From Shinisaurus crocodilurus (taxonomy: Eukaryota > Chordata > Lepidosauria > Squamata > Shinisauridae), in NCBI GenBank assembly GCA_021292165.1, contig CM037876.1, forward strand, positions 112,659,379 to 112,723,378: a stretch of DNA of 64,000 bases, in the 5' to 3' direction. Position numbers and translations under genes: made by a program. A model generated the notes under the pieces. The model was not told the origin of the DNA, did not search any database, and was given only the letters and a program-made list of their open reading frames with translations. Below are positions 20,932-32,179 of this stretch, piece by piece; the stretch's first letter is position 1; each line of letters starts with the position of its first letter.

Positions 20932-21409
20932 CTAGAGAACAATATAAGATATACATTTGTAAGTCTCTTACCCACTCATAAACCTTAACTTTTAGGTCTG
21001 GAAAGTTTAAGATAGGGCAAGTTTTTAGTAAAACTTCAATGACTGCTCTGTTATAGTTGCCTCCTAAACCTAGAACGAAATAGGTTTATAGTGAGTATAG
21101 AATAGCTGAGACAAATATAGGAAAACGTTACATCCTTGGAAATTTCCTATTTCCTCAGTACATTTTATCCAGACTTTAATAATGCTTAGTGCTACTCTAT
21201 AGGATTTGTAGCAAGAGGGATATATGTCCAAATGGAACAAGATATGTGATCAGCCTCTTCCTTAAGTATCCTCAGAATTGTCATTTTTTTGACAGAACTA
21301 TCAAAACTGTGACATTTGACCACTCTAGTTTGAACACATTTTGATTTGTGCTCGAAGCTTGATAAAATAAGTGATCCCACCTCTGTCACACACACACACT
21401 GCTGGGCAG

Positions 21410-21494
21410 TGGATTATTTATTTCCAAAATGATCCAGTCTCTTCATAAATGATCTAGTATGAAGAGACTAGATCATTTTGGAAACAAATAATCA
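21410..21494. repeat. Strong hairpin (about 36-bp arms) in CCDC91 intron 1
   Basis: GGATTATTTATTTCCAAAAT...CTCTTCATA pairs with TATGAAGAGA...ATTTTGGAAACAAATAATC across a loop of about 11 bases, about 480 bp upstream of exon 2. A CA microsatellite precedes it. Confidence 0.65.
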
Positions 21495-21599
21495 TCTTGG
21501 GAGAAAGTATTCCTGTAGATCCTAAAATATTTTTATGAACTCTCCTAAATAGAAAAGTCTCTAAAAATGATGCTGTGTATGTGGGGCCACATCCCTGAC

Positions 21600-21766
21600 A
21601 TAGATTCATAGATCACAAAGTTGGACTGGGCTTACAAGGCCATTGAGTCCAACCCCCTGCTCAAGGCAGGAAACTAGAGGAGGGCCCTCCCATCCAAGTC
21701 ATAACCAGGCCTGACCCTGCTTAGCTTTCCACACTCAGACAAGCTGAGCCACCATGAGCCACAGAT
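21600..21766 (-). mobile_element. 5S-rRNA-headed SINE with CR1-like tail, copy 1
   Basis: Read leftward it gives AGCTTGTCTGAGTGTGGAAA, GCTAAGCAGGGTCAGGCCTG and a TTACTTGGATGGGAG-like block, all 5S rRNA internal-promoter sequence. The 3' tail CAAGGGGTTGGACTCAATGG-type resembles the CR1 end seen at 8540-8603. Confidence 0.75.
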
Positions 21767-22106
21767 CATCATTTGGTTCCCAGACAGCTTAACTGCACCT
21801 GCCCCACACCTTCCCCATTGGGCACAGAATGCAGAGCAGGCAAAGGTGCTCAGTCTGGCTTCGCTCATCCAGTGCTTTCATGAGCTCCTGCAAGTGCTGG
21901 GCAAGTGAGTGGCCGTCACTCCCCAAGGAGAATCCATTTGTTATCTCCAAAGATCAGAAATAACAAGGAGATTCCTCTCCCTGCCTCCTCCCAAAGCTTC
22001 AATAGCCTCCAGGTCAGTGGGTGTGGCTTTGGGAGGGGAATGGGAAGAGTATGCAGAGGGAACCCAAGCTTCTGCAGGCTGGAGGCTGCCCACCCATTAT
22101 TTAAAT

Positions 22107-22201
22107 CAGTGTTCTCCAACCTTGGGTCCCCAGATGCTGGATGGGGCATGCTGGGAGTTGTAGGCCAAAAACATCTGGGGACCCAAGATTGGAGAACACT
22201 G
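22107..22201. mobile_element. GTTCTCCAACC MITE, internally deleted copy 2
   Basis: This copy is 95 bp. About 40 bp of one arm and the loop are missing after CCCCAGATG. The right flank CTCTAACA is the inverse of the TGTTAGAG duplication of copy 1, while the left flank (TTTAAAT) does not match. The inverted duplication therefore ends at this MITE. Confidence 0.8.
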
Positions 22202-22593
22202 CTCTAACACAAGTGCCATAGAACAGAGCAAGCATTCACCAGCACTACTTTCTGGAAGTAGTTTGGCAGACATGAATGGGGACACCAGAGCATGTTGCTC
22301 CCAATTCCTATCGCAGTAAGGTGGTCCAAAATTATACTATTGTCTCTGGTACTGAAAACTACTGAGAGGTCCAGGAGTATTAGCAGGGTCACACTCTCCC
22401 TATCCTTGTTGAAGCATAGATTGTCCATTAGGGAAACCAAGAAGGTCTCAGAGCCAAACCACAGTTGAGGCAACCTGGTGACTGATGCCTGTTTTCTGAA
22501 ACAGCTTCAGTGCAGCAGAGCAGAAAGTGTCACCCTGGTTGATTTAGCAATACAGATGTGTTCTTTCTCTCCTTTCCATCCTATTCAGTGCCA
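22202..22593 (-). repeat. Inverted copy of the 9833-10224 LINE fragment
   Basis: The sequence is the near-perfect reverse complement of 9833-10224, including the non-LINE bases at the outer end (GCACTGAAT.GGATGG). Homology stops at 22593/9833 on one side and inside or at the MITE on the other. The minus strand therefore carries the same reverse transcriptase relic. It lies in CCDC91 intron 1. Confidence 0.85.
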
Positions 22594-23184
22594 TGAGTTT
22601 GGCGCCACAACAGATGCATTTTCTAAAGGCCGCCTTGAGAGGCATTGCCTCGGAGCACCTCCACGGTACTCCAGGAGGATAGATTAAATAAACAAATAAA
22701 AATGAAAACTAGAAAGAATGAAACACTGTAGTAGAGAAAAAGAAAGAATAAAACCAAAGTTTTCCTCAGCAGTCTATAGGAGAAGCTCTGAAAGACACCC
22801 AGCCACAATAGCATTCGAAGAGGAACTGAGGGAATAGGTGGGAACCCACTAGGAGCATGCACAGTAGAATGGTGCGGGATGGGCTCCCACCTAAAACTCC
22901 TCAGCATTAGAAGTTTCCCAAAGGAGGCCTCAGCGCAGGCGCAGAGCCCATGTGTGTGATGCACAGAAACCACAAAGAAGAAAAACTGGGAACACAAAGG
23001 GCTCTTCCCCTCTGAGAACTTGCCCCATTTTTCCAATGGAATAACTGGACATTCTGCTTAGTTTTTAAAAACCCTCTAAAGCAATATTTCCTTTCAGAAT
23101 GATGAGTGAAATAATTTATGAAGTAGTGTTTTAAAATAATAGTTACAGCCAAGTTATACTGCTGCAAAACTCAAAGGTTCAAAA

Positions 23185-23250
23185 GAAATATTATTATCAT
23201 GATCATCATCATCATCATTTATAACCCGCCTTTTTCCCAATATACTAGTT
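23185..23250 (-). repeat. Short retroelement tail with ATC microsatellite
   Basis: ATCATCATCATCATCATTTA followed by ACCCGCCTTTTTCCC is a reversed SINE/LINE 3' tail with an expanded ATC repeat. Confidence 0.5.
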
Positions 23251-23968
23251 ACAATACCATTTGTCTGGGTTACTAACAAGCACAGGAGCCTCCCAAGCAT
23301 AAAGTTCAAATAACAATTACAAATATAACCAGCATTAGAGATGGAGTGCAAGACACTACACTCTAAAGAGCCAAGTATATTTTTGCCAGCTGGGGGAAAA
23401 AAGCCACCAAACAAAAGTTGAAAATGGAAACCATTGTATTAAAAACATTGTAGTAAAAAAAGGTTTACAATTTGGATTTAGAAGGCGTATGTATACCTCA
23501 GCAGTCTAATGCAAAAACAGGAGAAACTCAACTTTTTAATTGAAAAAGCTCAAAAAAATTCTAATTCCAATAAGGTAATCCAAAAGTGGCAAACAAAATT
23601 GGTATTAGCATATCTCCATTATGCATTTTAATGGGCAATGAGCTCCACAGACCTCAATGGGCCTTGCTTCTAACTAAACATTTATACGAGCAAGCTGTAC
23701 AGGTCACAGTACTTGTTGAGAAAATTAGCTGTGCTGAATCCATATTTATTTTTTCTTCCATCACATTCATAATATATGTTTGAAGATGCTAGCATAATTT
23801 TTTAATTTTTTCTAATCAGTCTCTGAATTATCCATAGTTTCTGATTTTCATTCACTTTCACATGATATGAAACACTCATTACTAAATTTTAAGTTTTTTC
23901 TGAAATATTTTGAACTTCGTTGTTTAATTCTAAACAGTCAAATAACACTTTCCTCTTCTTCTGTAACA

Positions 23969-24231
23969 GGGGTGTACAACATTTTTTGGCCCTGAGGGCC
24001 ACATGTGATACTGACTCGGGGGCTGCACAGAGGTACACATACATGCACCCCAGTGGTCCAGACACAGATCGCTATTTCCTCACTGCTAACAGTTGCTGAA
24101 AAGTTGCTGAAACCTGTGTGAGGATCTCAAGGGAAGGGTGCATGTATTGGGGGTATTTGGCATAGGCAGGGCATCAGGACCCCCATGGGGTGCACAGTTA
24201 AGGCCTAGGGAGTTGCATGTGGAGCTCTACA
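23969..24231. mobile_element. Possible hAT-like MITE fragment (CAGGGGTGTACAAC end)
   Basis: CAGGGGTGTACAACATTTTT followed by TTGGCCCTGAGGGCCACAT is typical of hAT-type ends. The matching right end (GAGCTCTACACTG) is weak, and the flanking duplication is not convincing. Confidence 0.35.
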
Positions 24232-24234
24232 CTG

Positions 24235-25160
24235 TTATATAGAACTAGCTTTTTTTACCGGGCATTGCACGTGTCGTAATTTTCCTATATTTCTTTCAAA
24301 TTCCTTAAGGTAGCTGTCCGCTGTTTGGAGTCCCTTGGAATCCCAGCTCCCCTGGGAATCCCAGCTCCCCCAGGATTACACAATGACATCCCAGCTCCCC
24401 CGGGACTGCACAATGACATCCCAGCTCCCCCGGGACTGTACAATGAAGAATTCCCTGTTCCCCCCCTCCGGTACTACACAATGATATCTCTGCTTCCCTC
24501 CCCGCCCCCGGGACTATGCAACAATGTTTTCCCTGTGTGTGTCCCCGGACCATACAATGAAATCCCTGCTCCCCCCCCAGGACTATGCAATCAAATCCCT
24601 GCTTCCCCCCCCCCCGGTACTACACAATCAAATCCCTGTCCGTCCGTCCCCGTGTAGGCCCCAGCTGCAGAATCCCTGCCCCCGCCCCAGGACTACACAA
24701 TGGCATTGCCTGGGTAGTCATTTTCCTATAGGCACTGTTTGTTCAAAATTCCCCCACCCCCACCCCTGTGTAGGCCCCGGCTGCAGTTCATATGAACATT
24801 TTGTTTTGACTGTAGGAGAGATTTGCATATCCACTCCTGATTGAGCCCCTGTGGTGGCAGTGCATACCAGCATTCTAAATGCCGTTGGTGCTATTTGCAT
24901 AACCGCTCCTGAATGGCCCCTGCATGCATTCCAAGTGACGCCATTGGCTCTCATCTATTTTGGGCCGTACAGGCACGGCAAGGGTTTTTCAGAGATTTGA
25001 TCCCGCCAGTCTTTGTCCTTGGGTGATGGGGATTATGCGTGCCAAGTTTGGGGCGGATCCGTCCAACCGGGTAGGATCCAATGTGACTCACGCGAGCCGT
25101 GCAGACATACGTACGTACATACACACGTACAAACATTCACATTTATATAGTAGATGATTT
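24235..25160. repeat. Repeat unit with a variable minisatellite (AATCCCTGCTCCCCCC type)
   Basis: 24330-24625 contains about nine units of 30-45 bp built on ATCCCAGCTCCCCC and GGACTACACAATGA. It encodes a repetitive frame (PAPPGLHNDI repeated), which is not a credible gene. The block starts TATATAGAACTAGCTTTTTT and ends ACATTTATATAGTAGATGAT, which may be the termini of one mobile unit whose class I cannot assign. GTACGTACATACACACGTAC near 25112 is a local microsatellite-like tract. Confidence 0.55.
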
Positions 25161-25435
25161 CAGCAGCTGTTTGGCTGTTTGGCCAAGCTAAAACAAGTAG
25201 TACATTTGGGAAAAGATGTCACCCCACCCTCTCTACAAAAAGCCACCCCTCCATTTCAGCAATGGTTTGGGGAATTGCAAAGCAAAGTGAAAATGTTCAT
25301 ACATTCAGAGTTATAATAGAAAGCATTACCATCATCATGCTATGATATCATGTAGCCAAATCTGATTGAGAATGTTGTGCTGTGACATTGTCACACAGAC
25401 TACATAATCCCGAATTGGCTGGATCATATTGTCAG

Positions 25436-25505
25436 CAACTAAGGGGGGGGGGGTTAGTTAGGGGGGGTTTATTTAGTTAGGGGGGGTTTGGTTATTTGGT
25501 TACAA
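25436..25505 (+). other. G-run cluster with G-quadruplex potential
   Basis: Runs of 10, 7 and 7 guanines are separated by TTAGTTA- and TTTATTTAGTTA-type spacers. This is an unusual local composition in an otherwise AT-rich intron. Confidence 0.6.
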
Positions 25506-26276
25506 TGACGACGAAGAAGCTGCCAAGAAAGACACCAATAAGAGCTAGCTAGCACAACAAAAGTACGTAAGTTTGGGAACATTTTGGGCCCACAGAAAGA
25601 TAATTGCTCCTGTTGAAATTGTTTACCCACAAAGATTCAGTGCAGTCTTATCTGGAATCCTTCAAGAAATTTAGTTTAAAGCTCAATTCCCAGCTATACA
25701 GATCTAGAAACAATTATTTCTGTGTGTTCTGCTACAAAAAAAACTCGCAAAGGTGCTGAAGAATTTTCCGTAAGTGACCAAAATGTGAATTCTAAATCAA
25801 AGAGAACAATGAATGTTTCTCAACATTACGTGATACTGTTCCATTCTTAGAGCTTTGTGACTTGTACACATGGCTAATCATAATCATAATCACATTTCTT
25901 GGGTTGGACGATAAAGACAGTTATTGCAAGAGCCACTTGTATCAGATGCCCGAACGTCACCATTTTGAATGATCAATAACAGATTTTTCAGAAGTAGAGT
26001 AAGTCCTCCAAATAGCTTGAACAAAAACTGTGCAGTTAAAGTTTGTTGCCTAGAATAAAAGTGACATCAGAACAATTTGAGAAAAAGCTGGACACACATC
26101 TCCTCAAGCTCAACAAAGTAGAACTGTGTTTCTAGTAAGGATCAAGCTACAGCTATCAGTCAACCATTTTATGAAGGAAGCAGGTCATAGATCCTATTGG
26201 AGACCGATGCCTCTAAATTCAGTATAAAATGCATGTCTTGAAATTTGAAAATCACATCTTGCATAGAAGCAGGCAG

Positions 26277-26447
26277 GATAGATTCATAGATCATAGAGCT
26301 GGAAGGGACCTACAAGGCCAACGAGTCCAACCCCCTGCTCAATGCAGGAAACTAGAGGAGGGGTCTCCCATCCAAGTAATAACCAGGCCTGACCCTGCTT
26401 AGCTTTCCACGCTCAGACAAGCTGAGCCAGCGTGAGCCACAGGCCTG
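26277..26447 (-). mobile_element. 5S-rRNA-headed SINE with CR1-like tail, copy 2
   Basis: Same layout as the copy at 21600, better preserved: reversed AAGCTAAGCAGGGTCAGGCC, TTATTACTTGGATGGGAGAC, then the tail GAGCAGGGGGTTGGACTCGT and TCTATGATCTATGAATCTAT. Confidence 0.8.
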
Positions 26448-27112
26448 TTTAGTACATCTGCTCTAGCAAAGCAAATAATGATACAACATATACAATTGTA
26501 ATTATGCAACATGCCTACTCCATATTCCAGTTGTATGGCCAATGACATCTGTAAAGGAAATAAGGAAAAATAAAGGAGATTTTGTGCAGGCACTGGCATA
26601 CCCTCCTGAGATTTCAGAACAATAGAGTTGATGTTCCACCTTCCCATTTGTAGTTCAGAATCATCCTGGAATGGGGCTTTTTCCAGCACAAGGGCACCAT
26701 CTTGTGGACACACAAGCTCACTCGGAGACTGGTGTCTGCAGAACCTATGGAGTAGGAAAGAAGGAATCTTTCCCGCTGTCTTCAGAAAGTGGCGGAACCA
26801 CCAAGAAAATGTTTCTTTTCTGGACATTCAGAATGTTTCCTTTCATAGTGAAGGGCGGTTTTTTCATTTCATGCAACCATGCTGAAGAATTGTGGACCCT
26901 CAACCCAGATGAGCAAGTCTTCTACTCACCCAATATGGGCTTAGGGGTTCACCAACTTTCCTTTAAGCGATGGGTTTCATGCTTATTGAAGAATGGTTAT
27001 TTGAAGTAGTGGTCATTTGCCAGCCATCAGGACTGTGTAGCTTTGTTCTTTTGAGATGCTGATCTTTCTTTAGTGTCTTTCATGAAGAAGCATCAACAAC
27101 AGTAACCTAATT

Positions 27113-27233
27113 CAGGGGTTGGCAACCTGGTGCCCTCCAGATGTTTCAGAATCCCTGACCATTCTCTATGGTGGCAGGGGTTATGGGAGTTGTAGTCTAA
27201 CCCACGTGAAGGGCACCAGGTTGCCCGCCCCTC
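27113..27233. mobile_element. Palindromic hAT-type MITE related to the CAGCCTTCCCC family
   Basis: The arms are CAGGGGTTGGCAACCTGGTG and CACCAGGTTGCCCGCCCCTC around CTCCAGATGTTTC / GGGAGTTGTAGTC. It is more diverged than the other copies. Intron 1 of CCDC91. Confidence 0.65.
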
Positions 27234-27860
27234 GCATAATGGGTACATTTAGGCAACACATCTGGTCACTTATTTTATGACAAATGTTGATCACAACAGA
27301 ATCTAGAAAACCTTTATGTCTTCAGTAACTTTAGTCCAGTCCAGTCCAGATTCAGTATGAAAGTTTAAGTGACTAAAATATTAGCAAACTAGCAATGGGT
27401 GCAGTACTACATAAGTAATTTCTTATTTTCTAGTGCCACTATGCTAGGACAAGAAATGTTATATTATTTGATAGTTTTCTCCTTTCTTTCTTTTCTTTTT
27501 TTTATTACACTGTGGGCTTCATCCACAAAAAAATCTTTTTTCATCTAACAGAAATATCTTCAATGTATTTGCTACAGAACTTGGAAACAGAAAAGTTGGA
27601 CAGGGAGAAAAACTTCTCAAAACTTCAAATCAGTTTCCAACTAAAGCCAAATGTCTCAGAATTGAACCCCTAATGGTGAGTGAATCAGTGATCCAGTCTT
27701 AGCCATAGTCATGATCCTAAAATATATAGAAGGAAAAGGTTTAAACTTCCAATAGGGAAATATCTTAAATAGAAATATATGTGGGACACAATCAATCATC
27801 AAGCAATTGGAGCTGGATGAATCTTGCAGTCTACAAGGTAAAAGTATTTCCACAAGACAC

Positions 27861-27880
27861 ACACACACACACACACACAA
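27861..27880. repeat. (CA)n microsatellite
   Basis: An uninterrupted AC run within intron 1. Similar short (CA)n tracts occur at 48731-48752 and 21390-21400. Confidence 0.8.
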
Positions 27881-28804
27881 GCATTCACATAAATATTAAC
27901 TAAAAAATTCAAGTTGAGAAACAGGTATATTATGATCTTAAGCATAAGTAAATTTAGGCACATTCTAGTTGACATATGATCTACAGACTTCTAAAGAGTA
28001 GAGAATTAATCAGACTTTCATTTGGCCATTTCCCCAATCAGCAAGGCAAGGGTCAGCAAAATTACCTCCAGGTGACCAGAAAAGCCCCTGTTGCGATATT
28101 AGAAGGAAAAAGGAGAAAGCCATAAGGCTCTAATTTTATAAATCTACTTTTGTTAAGGTTAAAAGGGGAAACTAAGGGCATGCAAACTGTCAGCTCTCTT
28201 GAACACAAAGCTGTGCCATGGAGCTCCCCTCCCACCCTTTCCAGATGGAAAAAAAGCAAGAGCACCTTGTTTGATATCCCTTATCAGAGGCTGAGCACAG
28301 CAGGCTCCCTCTGTAGAAAGCACAGTATGGGTGAGCAACCATCTGAATAATACTTTGAAAAGTGCAGGGGTGTTGTTAAGATGTGACAGAAGCATGTAGT
28401 GTACTGCACAGCAATAAAGGGCATTGTATATCTCCAGGAAAGCAGATAAATGACTTAGTAACAAAAGCAGTCAAGAAGTCTTGGTTTCTACAGCATAATC
28501 TCTAAAATGCCAAGACCATGTAATCAGTACAGCCGACTAGAAGAAAGCTACATACAACAACAACAAAACGCTTGAAGAACCTCAATCGACTGGCCACCCA
28601 AGAGCCACAAGCTGCGAGAGACAGCGGCAGCCAAGACTAGCTCCATTCGACTCCCCCCTCATTCAACTGGCAGCAACCATTAGTGTGAGATGAGAAGCAA
28701 GGCCAATTCATAAGTGCTGCTGAAAGACCACCTCCACTTGGCTCCTTCTCTCCCTGAACGGTGTCCCTTCCAACTGATCATTACAAAAACTACTATGGAA
28801 CTTT

Positions 28805-28985
28805 AAGAACCAGTACTGGTTTGCTTGTTTTCCTCTTCTCTTCGCATCTCTTCTTCCTTTTGTGTCATGTCTTTTAGATTGTAAGCCTGACTGCAGGGAA
28901 TGTCTTTTTATTCATTTCATGTAAGCTGCCCATTCTTGACTAAAGAATGGGGTAAAAATGCTTTAAGTAAGTGAACAAAATACTT
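28805..28985 (+). repeat. LINE/SINE-like 3' tail
   Basis: TTAGATTGTAAGCCTGACTG, AGGGAATGTCTTTTTATTCA, TGTAAGCTGCCC and AATGCTTTAAGTAAGTGA follow the common vertebrate MIR/L2-type tail pattern. 29790-29925 (TAAGCCACCTTGAGTTTGAT) is a second tail of this kind. Confidence 0.45.
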
Positions 28986-29014
28986 CCCCCCGCTTAGATT
29001 AAATACTTTCTCAC

Positions 29015-29250
29015 GAGAGCCAGTGTGGCGTAGTGGTGAGAGCGTTGGACTAGGACTCGGGAGATCCGGGTTCTAGTCCCCGCTCGGCCATGAAACTCAC
29101 TGGGTGACTTTGGGCCAGTCACTGACTCTCAGCCTAACCTACCTCACAGGGTTGTTGTGAGAATAAAATGGAGAGGAGGAAGATGATTATTTAAGCCGCC
29201 ATGGGTTCCTTGCAGGAAGAAAGGCGGGGTATAAATATAATAAATAAATA
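29015..29250 (+). mobile_element. Sauria SINE, full length
   Basis: It begins GAGAGCCAGTGTGGCGTAGT, has a polymerase III B-box-like GGTTCTAGTCC, the central CTAACCTACCTCACAGGGTT, and the tail GGCGGGGTATAAATATAATAAA. The 3' tail is BovB-like, the usual source of mobility for this SINE. Confidence 0.9.
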
Positions 29251-30972
29251 TAGAGTTTTGCTGGCTTTAAGAGTTTGGTTTTTCCCACACCACTGCAGAT
29301 ACACACCTTTCTCCCTCCTTCACTGCCAAGTGACAAGTTTCTCAACTGGCTTCATCATATATCGTATGACCTATCCTACAAAAAATATATACTGTATATC
29401 TTACTTTAATTAATGTGTTCAAATGCTTTGGCCAAAACGTTCTCTCAGCTGTCAATTAACTGATTCAATGTGCCCAGCTCCTACAACCTGCACAGAAATC
29501 ATGCTGATCGCCATTCAGGGCCAGCCCTACCATTAGGCAGAGTGAGGCAGCCACCTCAGGCAGCACATTTTGGCTGTCACGAAAGGATAGCACATTATTT
29601 GTTATTTAATTTATTACTGTATTTTTACTACAAAGCATAGGAGCCTTTTCCCCCAGGTGCCAGCCTTGGCCCAATGCACCTTAACTGGGGGGGGGGGGGG
29701 CATCATTTTCTGTTCTGACTCAGGCAGCAAGATGTCTTGGGTTAACTCTATGGGTAACATAGCTGCTCCGTCTGCTGCTGTTGATAGGGTTTTTATGTTT
29801 TAGGATGTTTTACTACTGTTTTGTTGTTAGTTTTGTTTTTATTTTTTCTTAAGAGTTCTGGTTATACTTAAGCCACCTTGAGTTTGATTCTATTTTAGAA
29901 AGTTGGGATATGTTCAAATATATAAGTGAATGCTGTCCTTTTTACCAGAAGGAAAAAAATCCTGTGATATTTTGTGGAGAAATCTTCCCTTCCTCCCCCT
30001 TAAGTGTATTGATTTCACTTCAAGAAGTTGCCCTTTAAAAAAGCAGGGGTGGGGAGAGAAGAGTCATGCACTTTATAAGACTAACTCATTTGGGAATCTA
30101 GTTGTCTGTCATCATGATTGGGAATGGGAGACAAAGGTAATGAAATTAATTTGTACACTTTTGCTTCCCCCCACTCTTTTTTAAGTATGTGGTTCTGTAA
30201 CTTAAAACTAATGGAGGAACACGGGCTGGATTAATAAGGACTGCACAGTAGTCCCTACTGTAATAAAGTTACTACTTGCATTCTATCCTTCATCAGCTTC
30301 ACCAAATCCAGATGTTTCATAGTCCTTTACAGTTTAGCCTTGCTAAACATAGATTTGAGTGTTCTTCCATATGATCTGATGTCAACATACCTCAAAAATA
30401 TCCCAAAGCTTCTGAAAATAAAAGCTTCCATTAATTCTAAGACAACTAAACTACAACTGAAATTTCACTTAATGATAGCAATTAACTTTTTTCCTAAACA
30501 GGTTTGCTAAGTACTGGAATGCAGTAACACGAAAAAGATCTCATTATAAAAATGGTTCACTTATAGAACTTCCTTCCACTTTTGCGACCCCCCCCCCATT
30601 TTTGAGAAAGCAAATAAGGTTTTTGGGTTTTTTAAATGAAAAAGAAAGCAAAAATATTTAAAGCTTTGTAAAACTAAATGTAACTCAACCAAAGCGTATA
30701 GATGACTATAGACATAACATTTAATTCTTCTGGAAAATATATTCTAAAATATTTTCTGCCCTACTATACCAGATCTCAGTCTGAAGAAACAGTGGGCGGG
30801 TTCAGACAACACAACAAGCAAACCACGATAACAGCCAACCCTTGCTTTCCTGACTTTCCCTGACCAACTTTTGTCAATTTCCCTGACCACCATTCAAAAA
30901 TAACCCCAAGTTAAAAGAATTCATAGGTTACATTACATTTAATAACAGTTTTATTAAATGCTTTAAAACTAC

Positions 30973-31145
30973 TACAGGCCTGTGGCTTACGCTGGTTCAG
31001 CTTGTCTGAGCGTGGAAAGCTAAGCAGGGTCAAGCCTGGTTATTACTTGGATGGGAGACCCCTCCTCTAGTTTCCTGCATTGAGCAGGGGGTTGGACTCA
31101 ATAGCCTTGTAGGCTCCTTCCAACTCTATGATCTATGAAATCTAT
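30973..31145 (+). mobile_element. 5S-rRNA-headed SINE with CR1-like tail, copy 3
   Basis: Plus-strand copy: GGCCTGTGGCTTACGCTGGT, GAAAGCTAAGCAGGGTCAAG, TTATTACTTGGATGGGAGAC, GAGCAGGGGGTTGGACTCAA, ending in repeated ATCTATGAAATCTATGAAAT. Confidence 0.82.
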
Positions 31146-31209
31146 GAAATCTACACAAGTATTGAAAAGCCTTTTTTTTTCCTCTCAAGATAGAGAGCTT
31201 CAATATTAA

Positions 31210-31420
31210 CTTCTTTAAACACGGAGACTGGGTTCAAATGACACGACAACCCACCGTGGCTTATAAGCCACAGTGGGTTGTTATGTCATGCGAACCCGGG
31301 ATGGGTTTGTCAGGGTGGCTTATTTTGGGATTATAAGTGACCCTGAAAGGCCATGGTTTGTAGTAGGGTCCGTTTGACCCACGATGGGTGGTCATGTCAT
31401 CCGAACCCAGACTGCACGAC
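31210..31420. repeat. Palindromic GGGTTC...GAACCC element (MITE-like)
   Basis: A strong palindrome spans about 31227-31294 (GGGTTCAAATGACACGACAA against TTGTTATGTCATGCGAACCC). A second block, CCCACGATGGGTGGTCATGT, and CGAACCCAG lie near 31377-31411. The GGGTTCAGACAACACAACAA piece at 30799-30818 belongs to the same kind of element. Confidence 0.6.
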
Positions 31421-32179
31421 CGATTGTGGGTCAACCCCAACTACAAGCAAGCCACTTGGCAAGAGTGGTAAAATCCCCTTGCCACTCTTGTCAAGCGGCT
31501 AGCGGGCAACTGCCATTGCCAGCCACTGCAAAAGTGCCCGAGTGGTACTCGGGGAGGCTGGCAAAGTCTTCCTCACCTCCCCGTTGCTGCTGCACCAAAG
31601 TTTTACTTTTTTTTCTTTTTCCTTTTCTTTGGGAGATTGTGAAAGCTGGCTGTCAAGCAGGTTTTCACAATCCCCATAGAGGCATTCACGAGGTGCCCCT
31701 CCAAGGACCTGCTGTGGTACCTTGCAAGAGCTGCCTGTGGCCATGCCTTCTTTTAAAAAAAGATTTGTGCCGATAAGGTGCACAAATAACTGCACTCATT
31801 TTTTGTTTGTTTTTAACCCAACCTGTCCAATTTGTGCAAATTGGGAAAGGCGGGTTAGCATGAGGGTGGCACTGGGCTAGGTAGAGGCCTGGTGCCTGCA
31901 GGCCAAATCCATCAGGCATCGACCCTGTACAGTGCATACTCCAGGCTTCAGGTATTTCCCCCCTTTGCAAGGAGCTGACAGATCCGACAGGTCCACGCCT
32001 ATCAGCTCCTTGCGAAGCCCTGGGAGATCACTGTTTGCAGAAAGGGGCTGTTTCCCCATTTTTCGCAGCACCATCCCCTGGTTTCTTTGGGGAAAATCAG
32101 GTGTCCCAAGTGACCCCCCAGTTTTCCAAGTATCCTTCGCTGCTAGTATCGGGGGAACCTTTAAAACTGAAGGGGGTTA

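Larger units (their letters stand above)
25161..28804. other. CCDC91 intron 1, mostly unassigned
   Basis: Apart from the G-run cluster, the 5S-headed SINE, one MITE and a CA repeat, I see no repeat family or exon. The frame near 26399-26885 overlaps the SINE end and shows no recognisable domain. Confidence 0.5.

Noticed and set aside
22623..23036. 137-codon minus-strand frame
   Set aside because: Hydrophobic Phe/Ser/Leu-rich translation of a pyrimidine-rich strand. No domain, splice context or homology is recognised.
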